Origin: Actinostola sp. cb2023
Lineage: Eukaryota > Cnidaria > Anthozoa > Actiniaria > Actinostolidae
Assembly (NCBI GenBank): GCA_033675265.1
Contig: JAUJYZ010001540.1
Location: 344,501 to 408,500 of the forward strand
DNA: 64,000 nt
Reading direction: 5' to 3'
The translations under genes and the position numbers were made by a program. Of this stretch, positions 12,801 through 32,000 are shown piece by piece. The notes beneath the pieces were generated by a model that worked only from the letters and a program-made list of their open reading frames with translations, was not told where the DNA came from and searched no databases. Numbering within the stretch: the stretch's first letter is position 1; each line of letters opens with the position of its first letter.

Positions 12801-13427
12801 GTATATACATGTATGTGTCGAGTTCATTTGATTTGCCTTTGAGTTCATTTGATTATACCTTTTGACTTTGAGTTCAATTGATTTGATTTTGATGAGTTTG
12901 TGTAAAGGCCCCCTCTCTAGCTTCAGATCCCGAAACGTCGAGTTTGGAATCGAGTTCGGGTTCGAGTTACGGTTCGAACGTCGAATAAAACAAGGACATC
13001 TTCTTCAATACAATATAATTTCTCTGACGTCATGACAATCAGTGACAGTTGAGTGACGAGGGAGACTATTAGTGCGGTGAGTACGAACATGATACGTCTT
13101 GAGGTTGCATAGGTCAGATGGTTCCGATAACGGCCTCGCGTTTGTTAAAAAAAAAAAAATATTTTAAGCGAGCTTCTAGTCCTTTTACCACTTCTAGTCA
13201 TTGAACGATGAACTAGAATCCTGACCTTTTAATAGCTTGAAGATCTACAGCTGCTTTCAAAACTAAGATTCAAAATCTACTTGAGTCCTGTTTCTCGTTT
13301 ATCTTTTCAAATCTGCTGAGTAATCTTGAAACTCCGGATACGATTAAATACGTCGCATACTCGTCATTTTGGAGCCGAACAAAACTACTACTACTACTAC
13401 TACAACCGAAATCCGCATTTTCTAACT

Positions 13428-13937
13428 CGGGCGGCCTGCGGCCTGGGCCCGAGTAATTAAGCGGTGGCAAAATGAAATCTAAAACTCTTTGTTTGGTAAT
13501 TGTGAACATCATATTGGTGCTCTGTATCGCGGTCTGTATGTAGAAGCTGCATAGGCCGGCGAATTCGCAAATAAATTATGGCTCGGAAAGGACGTTTTTT
13601 GAAGGCAATTTCCAATATTTACACGCACGAGATCAATAAGTTAGTTCGAATTTGTGATATATTTTCCCGTTGAGGAAACATATGCAGCTTTTCCATCCTC
13701 TCTTATATTTTAGCTACCTGATTTACACATTGTCAAAGGAAAAATATGAATTCAGAAATGATAAACCAGTCACGTACGAATCTGCTTTATTTAGCGGTCA
13801 GTGAACAAATTGCTGGATCAATCGGGCCTCACGTGCATTAGTAAACAAAGCATTAACAAAAAACGTCGTCCGCGTGATACTGGATCCCAACAGGAGCAAA
13901 TGTTCAATGATGCAGGACATAAGTTTGATATGTGAAC
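13428..13937. repeat. Inverted arm, right copy
   Basis: Partner of 9572-10075 in opposite orientation. A (CTA)n tract at 13385-13402 lies just outside its left end. The arm includes a hairpin built on ACTCGGGC and GCCCGAGT at 13425-13455. Confidence 0.8.
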
Positions 13938-14977
13938 TCAAAGTCAAAGGCAAATCAAATGAACTCGACACATACATGTATATACAGTCTCCCTCGTCAC
14001 GCAACTGTCAGTCATTGTCAGGTCTCTCCTCACGCAACTGACATTGTCCTTGTCATAAGCCCGAGTGTACGCTCATTGAGCGTCTTGTTGATGAAGTTTT
14101 GAAGTATGATTTCTACGATTTCTTTTCCTTCTGAATTTTTCAAACGTCGAATCGAATAAACATCCATCATTATAAATCTGAGAAATGTGTTTCGTTTTAT
14201 TGCCGGATACTTTTTAAACGGTTATTCACGGCGCGTGACGACAGTCAGGCAGCAAGCAAAGCGATATTAGCTATCTAAACAAAATCTACTGAAAAATCAA
14301 ACCCTTGCTCTCTAGCTTCAGAGACATAATACGAAGCTGCTCAGTAACGGATTATTAACGACATGCTGCTTTCAAAACTAAGATTCATAATCTACTTGAG
14401 TACTGTGTGTCGTTTGTCTTTTCTTATCTGCTGAGTAATCTTGAAACTCGATACGATTAAATACGTCGCATACTTTCGTCATTCTTGAGCCGAACAAAAC
14501 TACTACTACTACCGAAATTCGCATTTTATAACTCGGGCTTCCTTCGGAAGAGCCCGAGTAACAAGACTCGCCTCATCTGCATATGTGAAACAATGACCTT
14601 TTGTATAACATAAGTTTGATATGATAAAACGAGTTGCTGCAAATAAAACCGGAAGTGCACAGTGATTGGTCAATTTCGAGAAATCGTGTTATAAAAATAG
14701 CCAAATTTCTAAGACTATTCAAGACCAAGACGTAAATCGTTCAAAATTTGATTTAGCTGAAACTTCACTGAAATAATCTTCAAGGGTCTTATAATCACTA
14801 GTTAAAATCTTTTCTCAATATTGGAGAGGGAAGTACTATAATTTTATGAATCACACACAGAACTGATGAACGTGAACAAAAAAAAGATAATAATAATTAC
14901 AAAATACATATTACAAAATATTAAGTAGATAAAATATTTTAAAAATATATAATACATATACGTATATTAACTCCTTT

Positions 14978-15472
14978 ACCGTAAAGTTCCGAAAGTAGCG
15001 AGCCCCCGAAAGTAGCGACCCTCCGAAAGTACTGAAAGTAACAGTAAAAATTGATGCTTGTGCTTGCTGACAAATCCCGAAAGTAACGACCCCCCGAAAA
15101 TAGCGATCCCCCCGAAAGTGGCGATCCTCCTAGCTCTAGAGCGATGATTAGATTAGATGACGAACACTTAGCAAGCAGCACGCAAAGAGCCAGAACATTT
15201 ACTGCTACACTGATAAGCAAAGTGTATAACAAAGAAATAGTCATAATAAAATTCGGATCCTGTGAATATTTGTTTGTTGGTGAAAATGCCGTATACGATG
15301 TCGTTTAGGTACACTGTATGGCTCCTAAAAGATAATGATTTTAGCACCCCGAAAGTAGCGACCACCCGAAAGTAGCGACCACCCCAAAGTAGCGACCCCC
15401 CGAAAGTAACAGTTACCTAACGTTGCTAAATCCGAAAGTAACGACCTCGCTACCGTTTCGGAACTTTACGGT
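14978..15472. mobile_element. Fold-back element of CCGAAAGTAGCGACC repeats
   Basis: The ends are inverted: ACCGTAAAGTTCCGAAAGTA at 14978 and GTTTCGGAACTTTACGGT ending at 15472. Inside, clusters of the 15-16 bp motif CCGAAAGTAGCGACCC lie near each end around a unique centre. The long minus-strand frames over it are not conserved coding sequence. Confidence 0.75.
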
Positions 15473-15594
15473 GTATGTTCCTGTCACATCCATTGAAGGC
15501 ATGCAGCAGGCGCCTGAAGGTATTGACAAGCTGAAGTAACGGCAATACAGGCTGTTCTAAATCTTGTATATGATGATGGCTGTAGCGATGTATG

Positions 15595-15832
15595 CACAGG
15601 AAGCCCAAGCTAGTGTTCTTGTGGCCGTTATAAAGAAATGTATGTGAAAATATATAAACTATATTTTTGAGAGTAATCTAAAAGTAAAAGCTTTGAAACT
15701 CACATGGAGTGTTGCTTGTTGTGTTATTTTGCCCTGGTAGCGGTTTCAGCTCGGGGTTACTGAAAGTGGTCCAAATGGACATATATACATTTCTTTATAA
15801 CGGCCACAAAAACAGAGCTTGGGCTTCCTGTG
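15595..15832. mobile_element. Fold-back element with CACAGGAAGCCCAAGC ends
   Basis: CACAGGAAGCCCAAGC at 15595 and GCTTGGGCTTCCTGTG ending at 15832 are inverted ends, followed inward by GGCCGTTATAAAGAAATGTA and its complement. The same terminus recurs near 22058, 22190, 22300, 26890-27005 and 48137, which marks a dispersed MITE family. Confidence 0.75.
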
Positions 15833-16231
15833 GTGTAAGCCGTATGTATGTATGGAATGTTTCTTTTCCGCGAAACTTCGAAAAAAAAAAGAAAAAAAAA
15901 GATAATAGTGAACAAACAAATCTCGCAAACAGTTCAAACCAACTTTTTGTAAAGCACGTCGAATCGATTTACGTGAAGGACTATATCATGATGCTACACA
16001 ACATGTGGTCCTAACCAAAAGACCACTGAGGGAGGGGACATCCAGTCCCTAGGCCATACCTGTAGATATCCTCTTAGTACTAATGCTGACTGAACCGGGA
16101 GCTTGGTCGATGAAAATCGTCTGGGAAGCATATCGGAACTGACCAATCAGAAGCCAGGTCTATGGTCAAAGTTTTCGTTATACCTGGGGCTAAGTCCCCC
16201 TAGGTCTAAACTGAAGGAACATGAGTGTGTT

Positions 16232-16339
16232 TAGTCTCCCTCGCATCCGTCTTTAGTTCCGTCACGCAACGCTCTCGCCCACTGTCAGTGGGCCGAGAAC
16301 GTTGCGTGACGGAACCAAAGACGGATGCGAGGGAGACTA
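16232..16339. mobile_element. Near-perfect 108 bp palindromic MITE
   Basis: TAGTCTCCCTCGCATCCGTC reads inward from 16232 and its complement ends at 16339, with a short GCCCACTGTCAGTGGGC centre. Only one or two mismatches separate the arms. The TAGTCTCCCTCG terminus is shared with the large palindrome at 11172. Confidence 0.85.
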
Positions 16340-16426
16340 GAGTGTGTTGAATGTGTTGCGTGAGGAGAAACGAACTCAGTTACACAATGCAGTCAGTATC
16401 ATGCAAAATGCCGACATTACATCCCC

Positions 16427-16451
16427 GGGGGGGGGGGGGGGGGGGGGGGGG
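16427..16451. repeat. 25 bp G homopolymer
   Basis: An uninterrupted G run followed by GGTATGTGCGGCGAG-type sequence. A similar GGGTATGTGCCGC segment follows the G run at 24032, so the tracts are probably ends of related repeat copies. Homopolymer length is unreliable in any assembly. Confidence 0.8.
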
Positions 16452-17129
16452 ATACTTGGTTAAAAAATGGTTAGGTATGTGCGGCGAGATGTTCAGACCT
16501 GGACCCTGTTTTTGGAATTTGTCACTCGAAAATCTGGATTTACGAATTTCCCAAATAAAAAAACCTGGATTTACGAATTTTTATTGACGATCTGATACGA
16601 TGTATTCGTCAGGATATTTTGCCAGACTAACACTCTAACACCTTTGCGTCTGACTGACGCCATTATTATTGTTCATACGGATCGAGTTTTACTGAAACGC
16701 CGATGCCACATTATGCAAATTATTAAAAATTAATAAATGTTCTTTTAGGCTATAACCTGGATTAATGATTTTTATGCGTTCATTTTACCTGGATTAGAGA
16801 ATAAAATGGCCCAAAACCTGAACCCTGTACCGCCGCACATATATATCATGTAATTATTGGAAGTACCCAGCCCGGGTTACATCCACAGTCCGGTTCCAAA
16901 TTAAAAAAGAAGTGCGATTTTCTTCAGATGGATATGACAACGCCATGTGTTACAAGTTATTTACTTTTTGCAGTTTATCGAAATTAAATTCCAACAGAAG
17001 AATTTTGATTGCACACCATTATCGTTGAAATGTTTTATGGTCAGCAGTCATGTGACGTGACGACTCATTATCATCCTGATCGCGAGATATTCCGCTGATT
17101 TCAAGCAGTATAATGTGCGCGGGGGAACA

Positions 17130-17340
17130 TTGTTTATAGAAAAGACAATTTCTCTAAACGAAGAAGTACTCTCCTGGCTTTGTTGATCTAGACAAGACCG
17201 CAGCTAGGTAACCCAGTCGCCGAAAAGCCCTGTTTCTACGGATAAAACGCAATGCACTGATGCCGGGTCACAAGTAGCTTCCTTGTGAGCAGCGCCAAGG
17301 GTGTGGTGTAAAAAGCCAGGGCCGGAGTGGTTACAGAACC
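17130..17340 (+). pseudogene. Relic of astacin-discoidin gene pieces
   Basis: Two fragments of the downstream gene lie here in degraded form. TTTCTCTAAACGAAGAAGTA resembles the leader at 19636-19655 (TTTCTCTAACGAAGAAGTAC). GTGAGCAGCGCCAAGGGTGT followed by GGAGTGGTTACAG resembles the end of the discoidin exon at 25412-25479. Stops and deletions remove coding capacity. This looks like a partial duplication that joined a leader to a discoidin exon, or the remnant of a lost tandem paralogue. Confidence 0.45.
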
Positions 17341-17859
17341 CTACTTTGACCGGCTATATCCCCTTACACTAAGGTTAACTTGATAGATAGTCTCTAGAGA
17401 TGGTGTCTTTATTATGTTCATCAGAGATGAGCATCTAATCATAATCATTAGATATTCCAAGCTCAATGGAAACCATTTTCGCGCCAATATATACGGTATG
17501 TTACTAAAAATAGACTGATCTGGGAACAGGATGGCCCACAATATCCTCTACGTTTCTCTGAACACAAGTAAACTCAAAGTTATCATCATCATCAGTTAGT
17601 ATAGCATGATTAGAGAATGTTTGTTCCCTACTACATCACGTCATCGTAAACTATAGATAACGAAGGAAGCAAGTAATCGCTGATAACAAACAATGAAGAG
17701 TCTTCTGTTTACCGCGATCGGCTAGAGTTACTGTACTCAGACTTCAATAACAAGACCTGTAGATTTTCGTGCGCCGGAACTATGTCATACAATATTATTT
17801 TATTTTATTTTATTTATTTACCATATTCTCTTGATTTTATACAAGATTATTTTATTGAT

Positions 17860-18006
17860 TGGTCGAGAAGCTGTCTACTTGAAGAGTTCTGATTGGTCGA
17901 GTTCTGATGTGTCAGTCTGATTGGTCGAGTTCTGATGAGTTCTGATTGGTCGAGTTCTGATGTGTTCTGCATGATTGGTCGAGTTATGATGAGTTCTCAT
18001 TGGTAG
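17860..18006. repeat. Short GATTGGTCGAGTTCTGATG tandem cluster
   Basis: About six imperfect copies of (T)GATTGGTCGAGTTCTGATG, some shortened to GAGTTCTGAT. Non-coding low-copy array. Confidence 0.7.
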
Positions 18007-18099
18007 AAAACGAAATCTTTCTGACAGAATCGCTCATATTTCATCATGTATATTAAAGAAAAAAGCATTTTTGACAAACAAAACTGAGTTTCAGACTGA

Positions 18100-18244
<145 letters not shown>

Positions 18245-18455
18245 TAAAAAAAAAAAAAAATGTTAATAATAAAATCAATCGTATATTACAATTTATTATA
18301 TAGACACGAGTGTTTTACTGGAAAATATCTCACTCGTAAAATTCGTACGAAACTACATCCGGGACCCGAGTGGCGTATTTTGACGTCTGGCTCAGTACTT
18401 TTAGTAAAAAAATGTATTTTTTTCGTTTTTTTTTGGTCTATATAATAAAAAGAAA

Positions 18456-18575
18456 ATTACACGGTGGCTTGAAGATATGAACTTTATTTTCTCGTGTAAA
18501 AAAAAACAATATTTTCGTAAAATATTGTTTTTGCCACTCGAAAATAAAATTCATATCTTCGCGCCGCCGTGTAAT
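18456..18575. mobile_element. Hairpin element between two (AAT)n arrays
   Basis: ATTACACGGTGGCTTGAAGA at 18456 is answered by CGCCGCCGTGTAAT ending at 18575, with inner AATATTTTCG/CGTAAAATATT pairing. TATATAATAAA occurs on both sides and may be a target-site duplication. Confidence 0.65.
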
Positions 18576-18606
18576 ATCCTCTATATAATAAAGTAGCTAA
18601 TATCCT

Positions 18607-18709
18607 AATAATAATAATAATAAAATAATAAGCTACTAAAATAATAATAATAATAATAATAATAATAAGAATAAGAATAATAATAATAAGAATAATAATA
18701 ATAATAATA

Positions 18710-18741
<32 letters not shown>

Positions 18742-18750
18742 GAAGAATAA

Positions 18751-18845
<95 letters not shown>
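18607..18845. repeat. (AAT)n microsatellite with AAG/AGA variants
   Basis: A second AAT array, interrupted by AGAATAAGAAT variants in its first half and pure in its second half. Confidence 0.95.
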
Positions 18846-19710
18846 TAATACACTTTATTTAAAGAGGGTGACTCGGAGTTACACAAAGTAATTTTCATCC
18901 AGGTCCTAAATAATAAACTATAAATGCAAAACAAAAGTAATATAATATACAATAAAATAAAAAAATAGAATGAATCAAAGACAGACATGGGAAATTTAAG
19001 CGGCTATTTGCGAGACCTTCACATGTTTTATTGACTTCTTTAGTACCCTGCGAGTAGAGATTCATTTTGCTTCATGATTCAATTAAAGTCGTACAACATT
19101 TCAGTCATTAATAACTACCCGTAAGGGAACTACTTTAATGAGACTTCGTCACGAAGTTTGTCAGTTCCTGCAATCATCTCAGGGCTACTGACTACGCAAA
19201 GAGTTCATCGGTGGATATGTCGAATATTTGTCGCTGTAGTCTAAACAGTGTGAAAAAACTTAGAAAGATAAAAAGAAAATACAAAAGTTTCCTACACTTT
19301 TTCAGCCAGTGTTTCGACATAAACTCTAGTCATAAAAAAGTTTCTTTAACCGAGTAAAATTCCATTTGATTATAACGGCTGTGAGGTCTGGCGAAAGGTT
19401 ATATGTTACTTTAGTTTTCATCTTCAAACGAGAACAGTGAGTTTGACAGATTGGACGCTTTTTTTATCTTGAATCTTGTGTTTGGACACACTTGACATAC
19501 AACGGCGCAACTGGCTGACTTCCTTTTGCGCTGGTTAGTTCAGCTGCTTCAAGACTGAATATTCAGTCAATACTTGAATGTACTTAAACAAAGACGACTC
19601 ATTTTGTATAACATTGTGTTAACACAAAAACACAGTTTCTCTAACGAAGAAGTACACTCAGTCCTAGACATTTGTACAGTACACTCCTGGCAACAATCTA
19701 CCGCAGTCAA

Positions 19711-26869
<7,159 letters not shown>

Positions 26870-26887
26870 GTGAGTATCAAGGTAATA

Positions 26888-27012
26888 ACACAGGTAGCCC
26901 GGACTACTTGCGTACTGCTCTTGGGCTTCCTGTGTCTTTAATGATGTAACTACCATAATAGCACAGGTAGCCCAGACTACTTGCGTACTGCTCTTGGGCT
27001 TCCTGTGTCTTT
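26888..27012. mobile_element. Two tandem copies of a small hairpin MITE
   Basis: ACACAGGTAGCCC...GGGCTTCCTGTGT hairpins of about 50 bp occur twice in direct order, 26889-26936 and 26959-27008, with flanking GATGTAACTAC/AAGGTAAT similarity. They follow directly after the astacin stop codon and so lie in its 3' UTR. Confidence 0.7.
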
Positions 27013-27217
27013 AAAGTACCTAACGATGCTGTATTTTGCCCTCGACAGCTTACTACACCGACTACAAGGTTCACCGTGTACAGACTTAGTTGGTTAAGGG
27101 TTCGGGTGGTGTCGTTTTACTACTAAGTATTTTCATAACTCTAGCTATATACAAGACGAAATCATAAGTACATCCATAATAGACAACTTGGACGGAGCTA
27201 AATCTAGTTGACGTGAA

Positions 27218-27223
27218 AATAAA
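27218..27223 (+). terminator. Candidate polyadenylation signal of the astacin gene
   Basis: AATAAA about 350 bases after the stop codon at 26869, followed by GATTGTTGTGTGACG, a GT-rich downstream context. Confidence 0.45.
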
Positions 27224-27630
27224 GATTGTTGTGTGACGTTACCTAGCAACGAAAATAATTCGAAAATACTTGTCATGCGTCGTTATTTAAAAGTAAAGTT
27301 CGAGTTTGCGCAGTTTGTTATTAGACATGGACATGCGCAGTAACGGATACATATGGAAGAAACTCGTTCCCAGTCTCTTTTAAAACAACTTGACCTTCAA
27401 ACATGCGCAGTAATGGAGCAAAAATCAGCCGCGACGCGCATACAAGTACTCGACCGTTCATCCATTCGCTCACTGGAAGAGAGACACAAGCAAATGATCA
27501 AATGTTAGTAATAAATTTATTGTTTAGTGAATTGCTTAATCTCAATGTAGAGAGACTGGCTTTCACACGACGATATATACATACCTAGTATTCAATTCTC
27601 ACACGTCAATACTCCATCCAATAAACCTAA

Positions 27631-29032
27631 CTATAAATACCTATTTCAAAAAAGGTTGTCGAAGACATCAGTCCACACACCCTATGCATAAATGGTAGAA
27701 TCGTAAAATCTCATTCACTATGTTATTGGGAATATGTTACAGCAATATCTGACAATCTCTTTGAAGAGAGTGTTATCACAAATGAACACACCAAATTTTA
27801 GGGTACTACGAAATCTTGAAAAGTTATAGTGACTTGAAATTTCAAAGATTTGTGCCAGAAACCGGACTTTGGCCCTAAATGCCTCGTTTCCATGTATTTT
27901 GCACCTTTCAAACGCTTATTACTTTATGATGGTTTCATTTTTCAAGTGCACTTTTGGGGTAATTACTAAACTGTGGATGATCTTTCAATCTATTATTTTA
28001 CCCTTACATAACTCGTTATTCTTTCAGTTTTTGCAAATTTATGCAAATTCAAGAAATCGAGTATTGCATAGGGTGTATACAGCTAATCCAGAAAACGTTG
28101 TCGGCGATCGACTTCAAGCCTATGCGACTAGACCGAAAAGGAGTATGGGTAATTATCAATGCTTCTATAAATACACTATCAAAAAGGAACGTCTCTCACG
28201 GAATATGAATCATTTCACAAATAGAAGATGGCTTTCTATGTTCTATACAAAAATGATGCACGCCTGAGCTCTTGAAATACTAGCAAGTGGATGCACAAGC
28301 GATAGCGAGTGCATTCATTCAGCTGCATTTCAAGAGCTCCGAAGTGCATCCATAGAAAGCCAACTTCTATTTATTTTATATTATAAAAAGTCGAAAATTA
28401 TGGAGTATTTCACTGGAAAAAAACAATATTCTGAAGTAATTCAGGTAAACGTTCGAGTTAATTAATATTCAACATGAGCTTATGTAAATTAGATAATGAC
28501 ATTCCAGCGTGCAGCGCGCGAACTTCAACTAAAATTTTATTCAAAAATACAACAGAATCCTCAACTTCCTTGCCATTTTGTTCACCATCTGCTTCTGTTT
28601 CCTTGTTTTAAAACGCGTAGGCATACATTTTCAGATTCACCTGCCATTGCCACCAAATACAAAAAGCATGCAAGTGATTTATCATATCTACCCATACTCC
28701 CTTTCGGTCTAGTCGCGTAGGCTTGAAGTCGATCGCCGACAAAGTTTTCTGAATTAGCTGTATGCGATTGGTTATAGGCCGTTCCAAGACCGAACTGCAT
28801 TATGGTAACAGCTTGAATTGCCAAAAAAGGGTTGAAAACCTGTATGATATCGTACATATTTCCAGTTCAACATGCCAAGAACAAATTTTGAATCGAATTT
28901 AATGAAATGTTTCTGACATACATGCCATTCAAGCTGTTACCATAATGCAGTTCGGTCTGGGAACAACGTATAACCTATTGCCTATGGACTGATGTCCTTG
29001 ACAACCATTTTTGTAATAGGTGTATACTATAG
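27631..29032. mobile_element. Fold-back element in the convergent intergenic region
   Basis: CTATAAATACCTATTTCAAA and AAAGGTTGTCGAAGACATCA at 27631 pair with the segment ending at 29032. Further inverted pairs inside are 28058-28150 with 28685-28775 (sharing GCGATCGACTTCAAGCC) and 28780-28830 with 28915-28965 (AGCTGTTACCATAATGCAGT). It ends about 20 bp from the NNT stop codon, so it probably supplies the NNT 3' UTR; ATTAAA on the minus strand at 28903-28898 is a possible poly(A) signal. Confidence 0.65.
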
Positions 29033-29052
29033 TAGAACACTACATGCTGACG

Positions 29053-32000
29053 TTATTTAATGTCATAATGAGATCTGATTTTACCAAACAAAGTATCACA
29101 CATAGTTTTGGCGTCGCCTAGCAACATAGCAGTGTTCTCTTTGAAAAACACTGGGTTATCGACATCAGCGTAGCCAGCTCCTAGGGTTCTCTTCATGATC
29201 ACCACCTGCAACGATACGCGTCCAATTAGTGAAATCACGTGATACCAAGGCGTAAACACCTTGGCTGTGTTAAGCCTGTTCCTCACTAGAGTGCAATTTA
29301 GAAAAGCGTGAAATAATACTGATTTTAAATAGTACTAAATAGTGCTATTTCTATTGTTTCCTATTGTTTCATTAGTGCTATTTAGTACTAATTAGTTATT
29401 TAGTTTTCAAGCTTTTCTAAATTGCACTCTAGCGATAGTAATGCATTGCAGACTCAGTAATGCTTTGCTCATTAACGGTGCTTGTCTTTTGTCACACCTA
29501 TTGCATAAATGGTGTCCTGAGTCTGCGTATGTTACTTGTGCTTGTGTCGCTAGTGAGGACAAGGCTTTATAATGGCGGAGTGTCGGTAAGGCGACAGAGT
29601 CAGTGCATGTCTGTATGTGTGCAGCAGACAACAGCATGCACATTCCAGGACGGTAAAGTTATAAACGTTTTACTGAAAATCAATCAATATTGCGGGCTTT
29701 CGACTGTATATTTGTTTTTGATGACATCAAACTGTCCAGTGACGTGACAGTGGTACATACCTGTTTAGCCTTCCATACTTCTAGTACAGGCATACCAGCT
29801 ATAGATGAGTTAGGATCATCTTGAGCAGCAGAGTTTATTGTATCGTTTGCACCAATCACTAGCGCCAAATCAGTCTCTGCGAAATCGTCGTTGATCTCGT
29901 CCATTTCAAGTACAATGTCATAAGGAATGCCGGCCTCAGCTAGAACATTGAACCAAAACATCATCATCATTACGGTCATCATCATCATCATTACGGTCAT
30001 CATTATGAACATCATCGCCATCATCATTACGGTCATCATCATCATCATCATTACGGTCATCATCATCATCATTACGGTCATCACCACCATATCATCGGTC
30101 ATTACGGTCATCATCATCATCATCACATCATCGCCATCATCATCACGGTCATACGGTCATCATTCATCATCATCATCATCATTACGGTCATCATCATCAT
30201 CATCATCATTACGGTCATCACCATCATCATCAACATTATTACGGTCATCATCACCATCCATGGTCATCACCATCATCATCATCACTAGAGCAGATTTCGT
30301 ACGACTGTGAAAAACCGTGATGATTCAGGATTTCGAATGAATTTGTGCCGTGACCGTGCCGTGCCGTGCGCCATGGTTTTTCACAGTCCTACGAAATCTG
30401 CTCTATCACCATTACGGTCATCACCACCATCATCACCATTACGGTCATCACCACCATCATCACCATTACGGTCATCACCACCATCATCATCACCATTACG
30501 GTCATCACCATCCACCATCACTATCATCATCATCATTACGGTCATCACCATCACCATCAGGGCCATCACTATCATCATCATCAGCAGCATTACGGTCATC
30601 ACCATCACCATCACATCACTATCATCATCATCATTACGGTCATCATCACCATCATCATCATTACGGTCATCATCACCATCATCATCATCATTACGGTCAT
30701 CACCACCATCATCATCATTACGGTCATCATCACCATCATCATCATCATCATTACGGTCATCACCACCATCATCACCATTACGGTCATCATCACCATCATC
30801 ATCATTACGGTCATCATCACCATCATCATCATCATCATTACGGTCATCACCATCATCATCATCATTACGGTCATCATCACCATCATCATCATCATCATTA
30901 CGGTCATCACCACCATCATCACCATTACGGTCATCACCACCACCATCATCACCATTACGGTCATCACCACCACCATCATCATCATCATTCACGGTCATCA
31001 CCACCATCATCATCATTACGGTCATCATCACCATCATCATCATTACGGTCATCACCATCACCCATCATCATCATTACGGTCATCATCACCATCATCATCA
31101 TTACGGTCATCATCACCATCATCATCATCATCATTACGGTCATCACCACCATCATCACCATTACGGTCATCATCATGATCATCAGCATTACGGTCATCAC
31201 CATCACCATCAGGGCCATCACTATCATCATCATCATCATCAATACGGTCATCATCACCATCATCATCATAATCACCTCAATGAATCATAATTCCCATCAT
31301 CCCTACTGATGCACACATAACCCATACCTACCAAGTAATACGTTCAACTGTCCAGGCATACGTCCAGCCACTGGATGGATTCCAAATCGTACATTGATGT
31401 CCTTTTCTTTGAGCGTTTTCACCATATCTGCGATGGCGTACTGAGCCTTAGCAACGGCCAGACCGTAACCAGGGACGATGATGACACTCTTGGCGTTTGT
31501 AATCATATCAATGGCTGAATCAGCGTTAATTTCTGTGTGCGTCCCTTCGATCTTCATTTTCTCGCCAGTTCCTATGTAAACAACAAACCCGAGTGATGGG
31601 ATTCATGTGTCCTTGTATACGTCATTTAAATGCGCGCGCACTAGATATTCTTATCACGTGATAACATGACGTCATAAACGAATCACACGTGACAGGAAGA
31701 CAGTGCGATGCATTCTTTATCAAGTTACGTGTGGGAAGATCTTCCTGACAGAGGTGAAACTAACGAAGACGGGGAATGGGTATGGGTGCAAGGAGTGCGG
31801 GAAGAGAAAGGAAAGGACCGAAAACTCACAATCGAGGTAAAATACGAATGATTGTATTTTGGATGATGTTTTGGAGAAGACTGTAATTTGGTAATGTTTC
31901 GTTGTAAAGTTCAGCAATGTCATCGGAAGAGGAAGACATGAATGCCAGTCATTCAAAGAGAAGTGTAGCCGTTGAACCGAGTCAGTTAGAGTGCGATAGA

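Larger units (their letters stand above)
7390..14820. mobile_element. Large composite fold-back element
   Basis: Outer inverted ends pair about 7390-7565 with about 14625-14820; the best part shares GGCTATTTTTA and AATTGACCAATCACTG. Next inward come the 19 bp array (left side only), a roughly 500 bp inverted pair (9572-10075 with 13428-13937), and a core of nested palindromes. Drosophila FB and Galileo elements also have long inverted repeats built from tandem subrepeats, and this architecture resembles them. No transposase is recognised, so it is non-autonomous or a stack of nested insertions. Confidence 0.6.

Noticed and set aside
30300..31310. His-rich, Ser-rich and Met/Asp-rich frames of up to 327 codons
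   Set aside because: By-products of the CAT/ACGGT array inside an NNT intron; frames on both strands are equally open.
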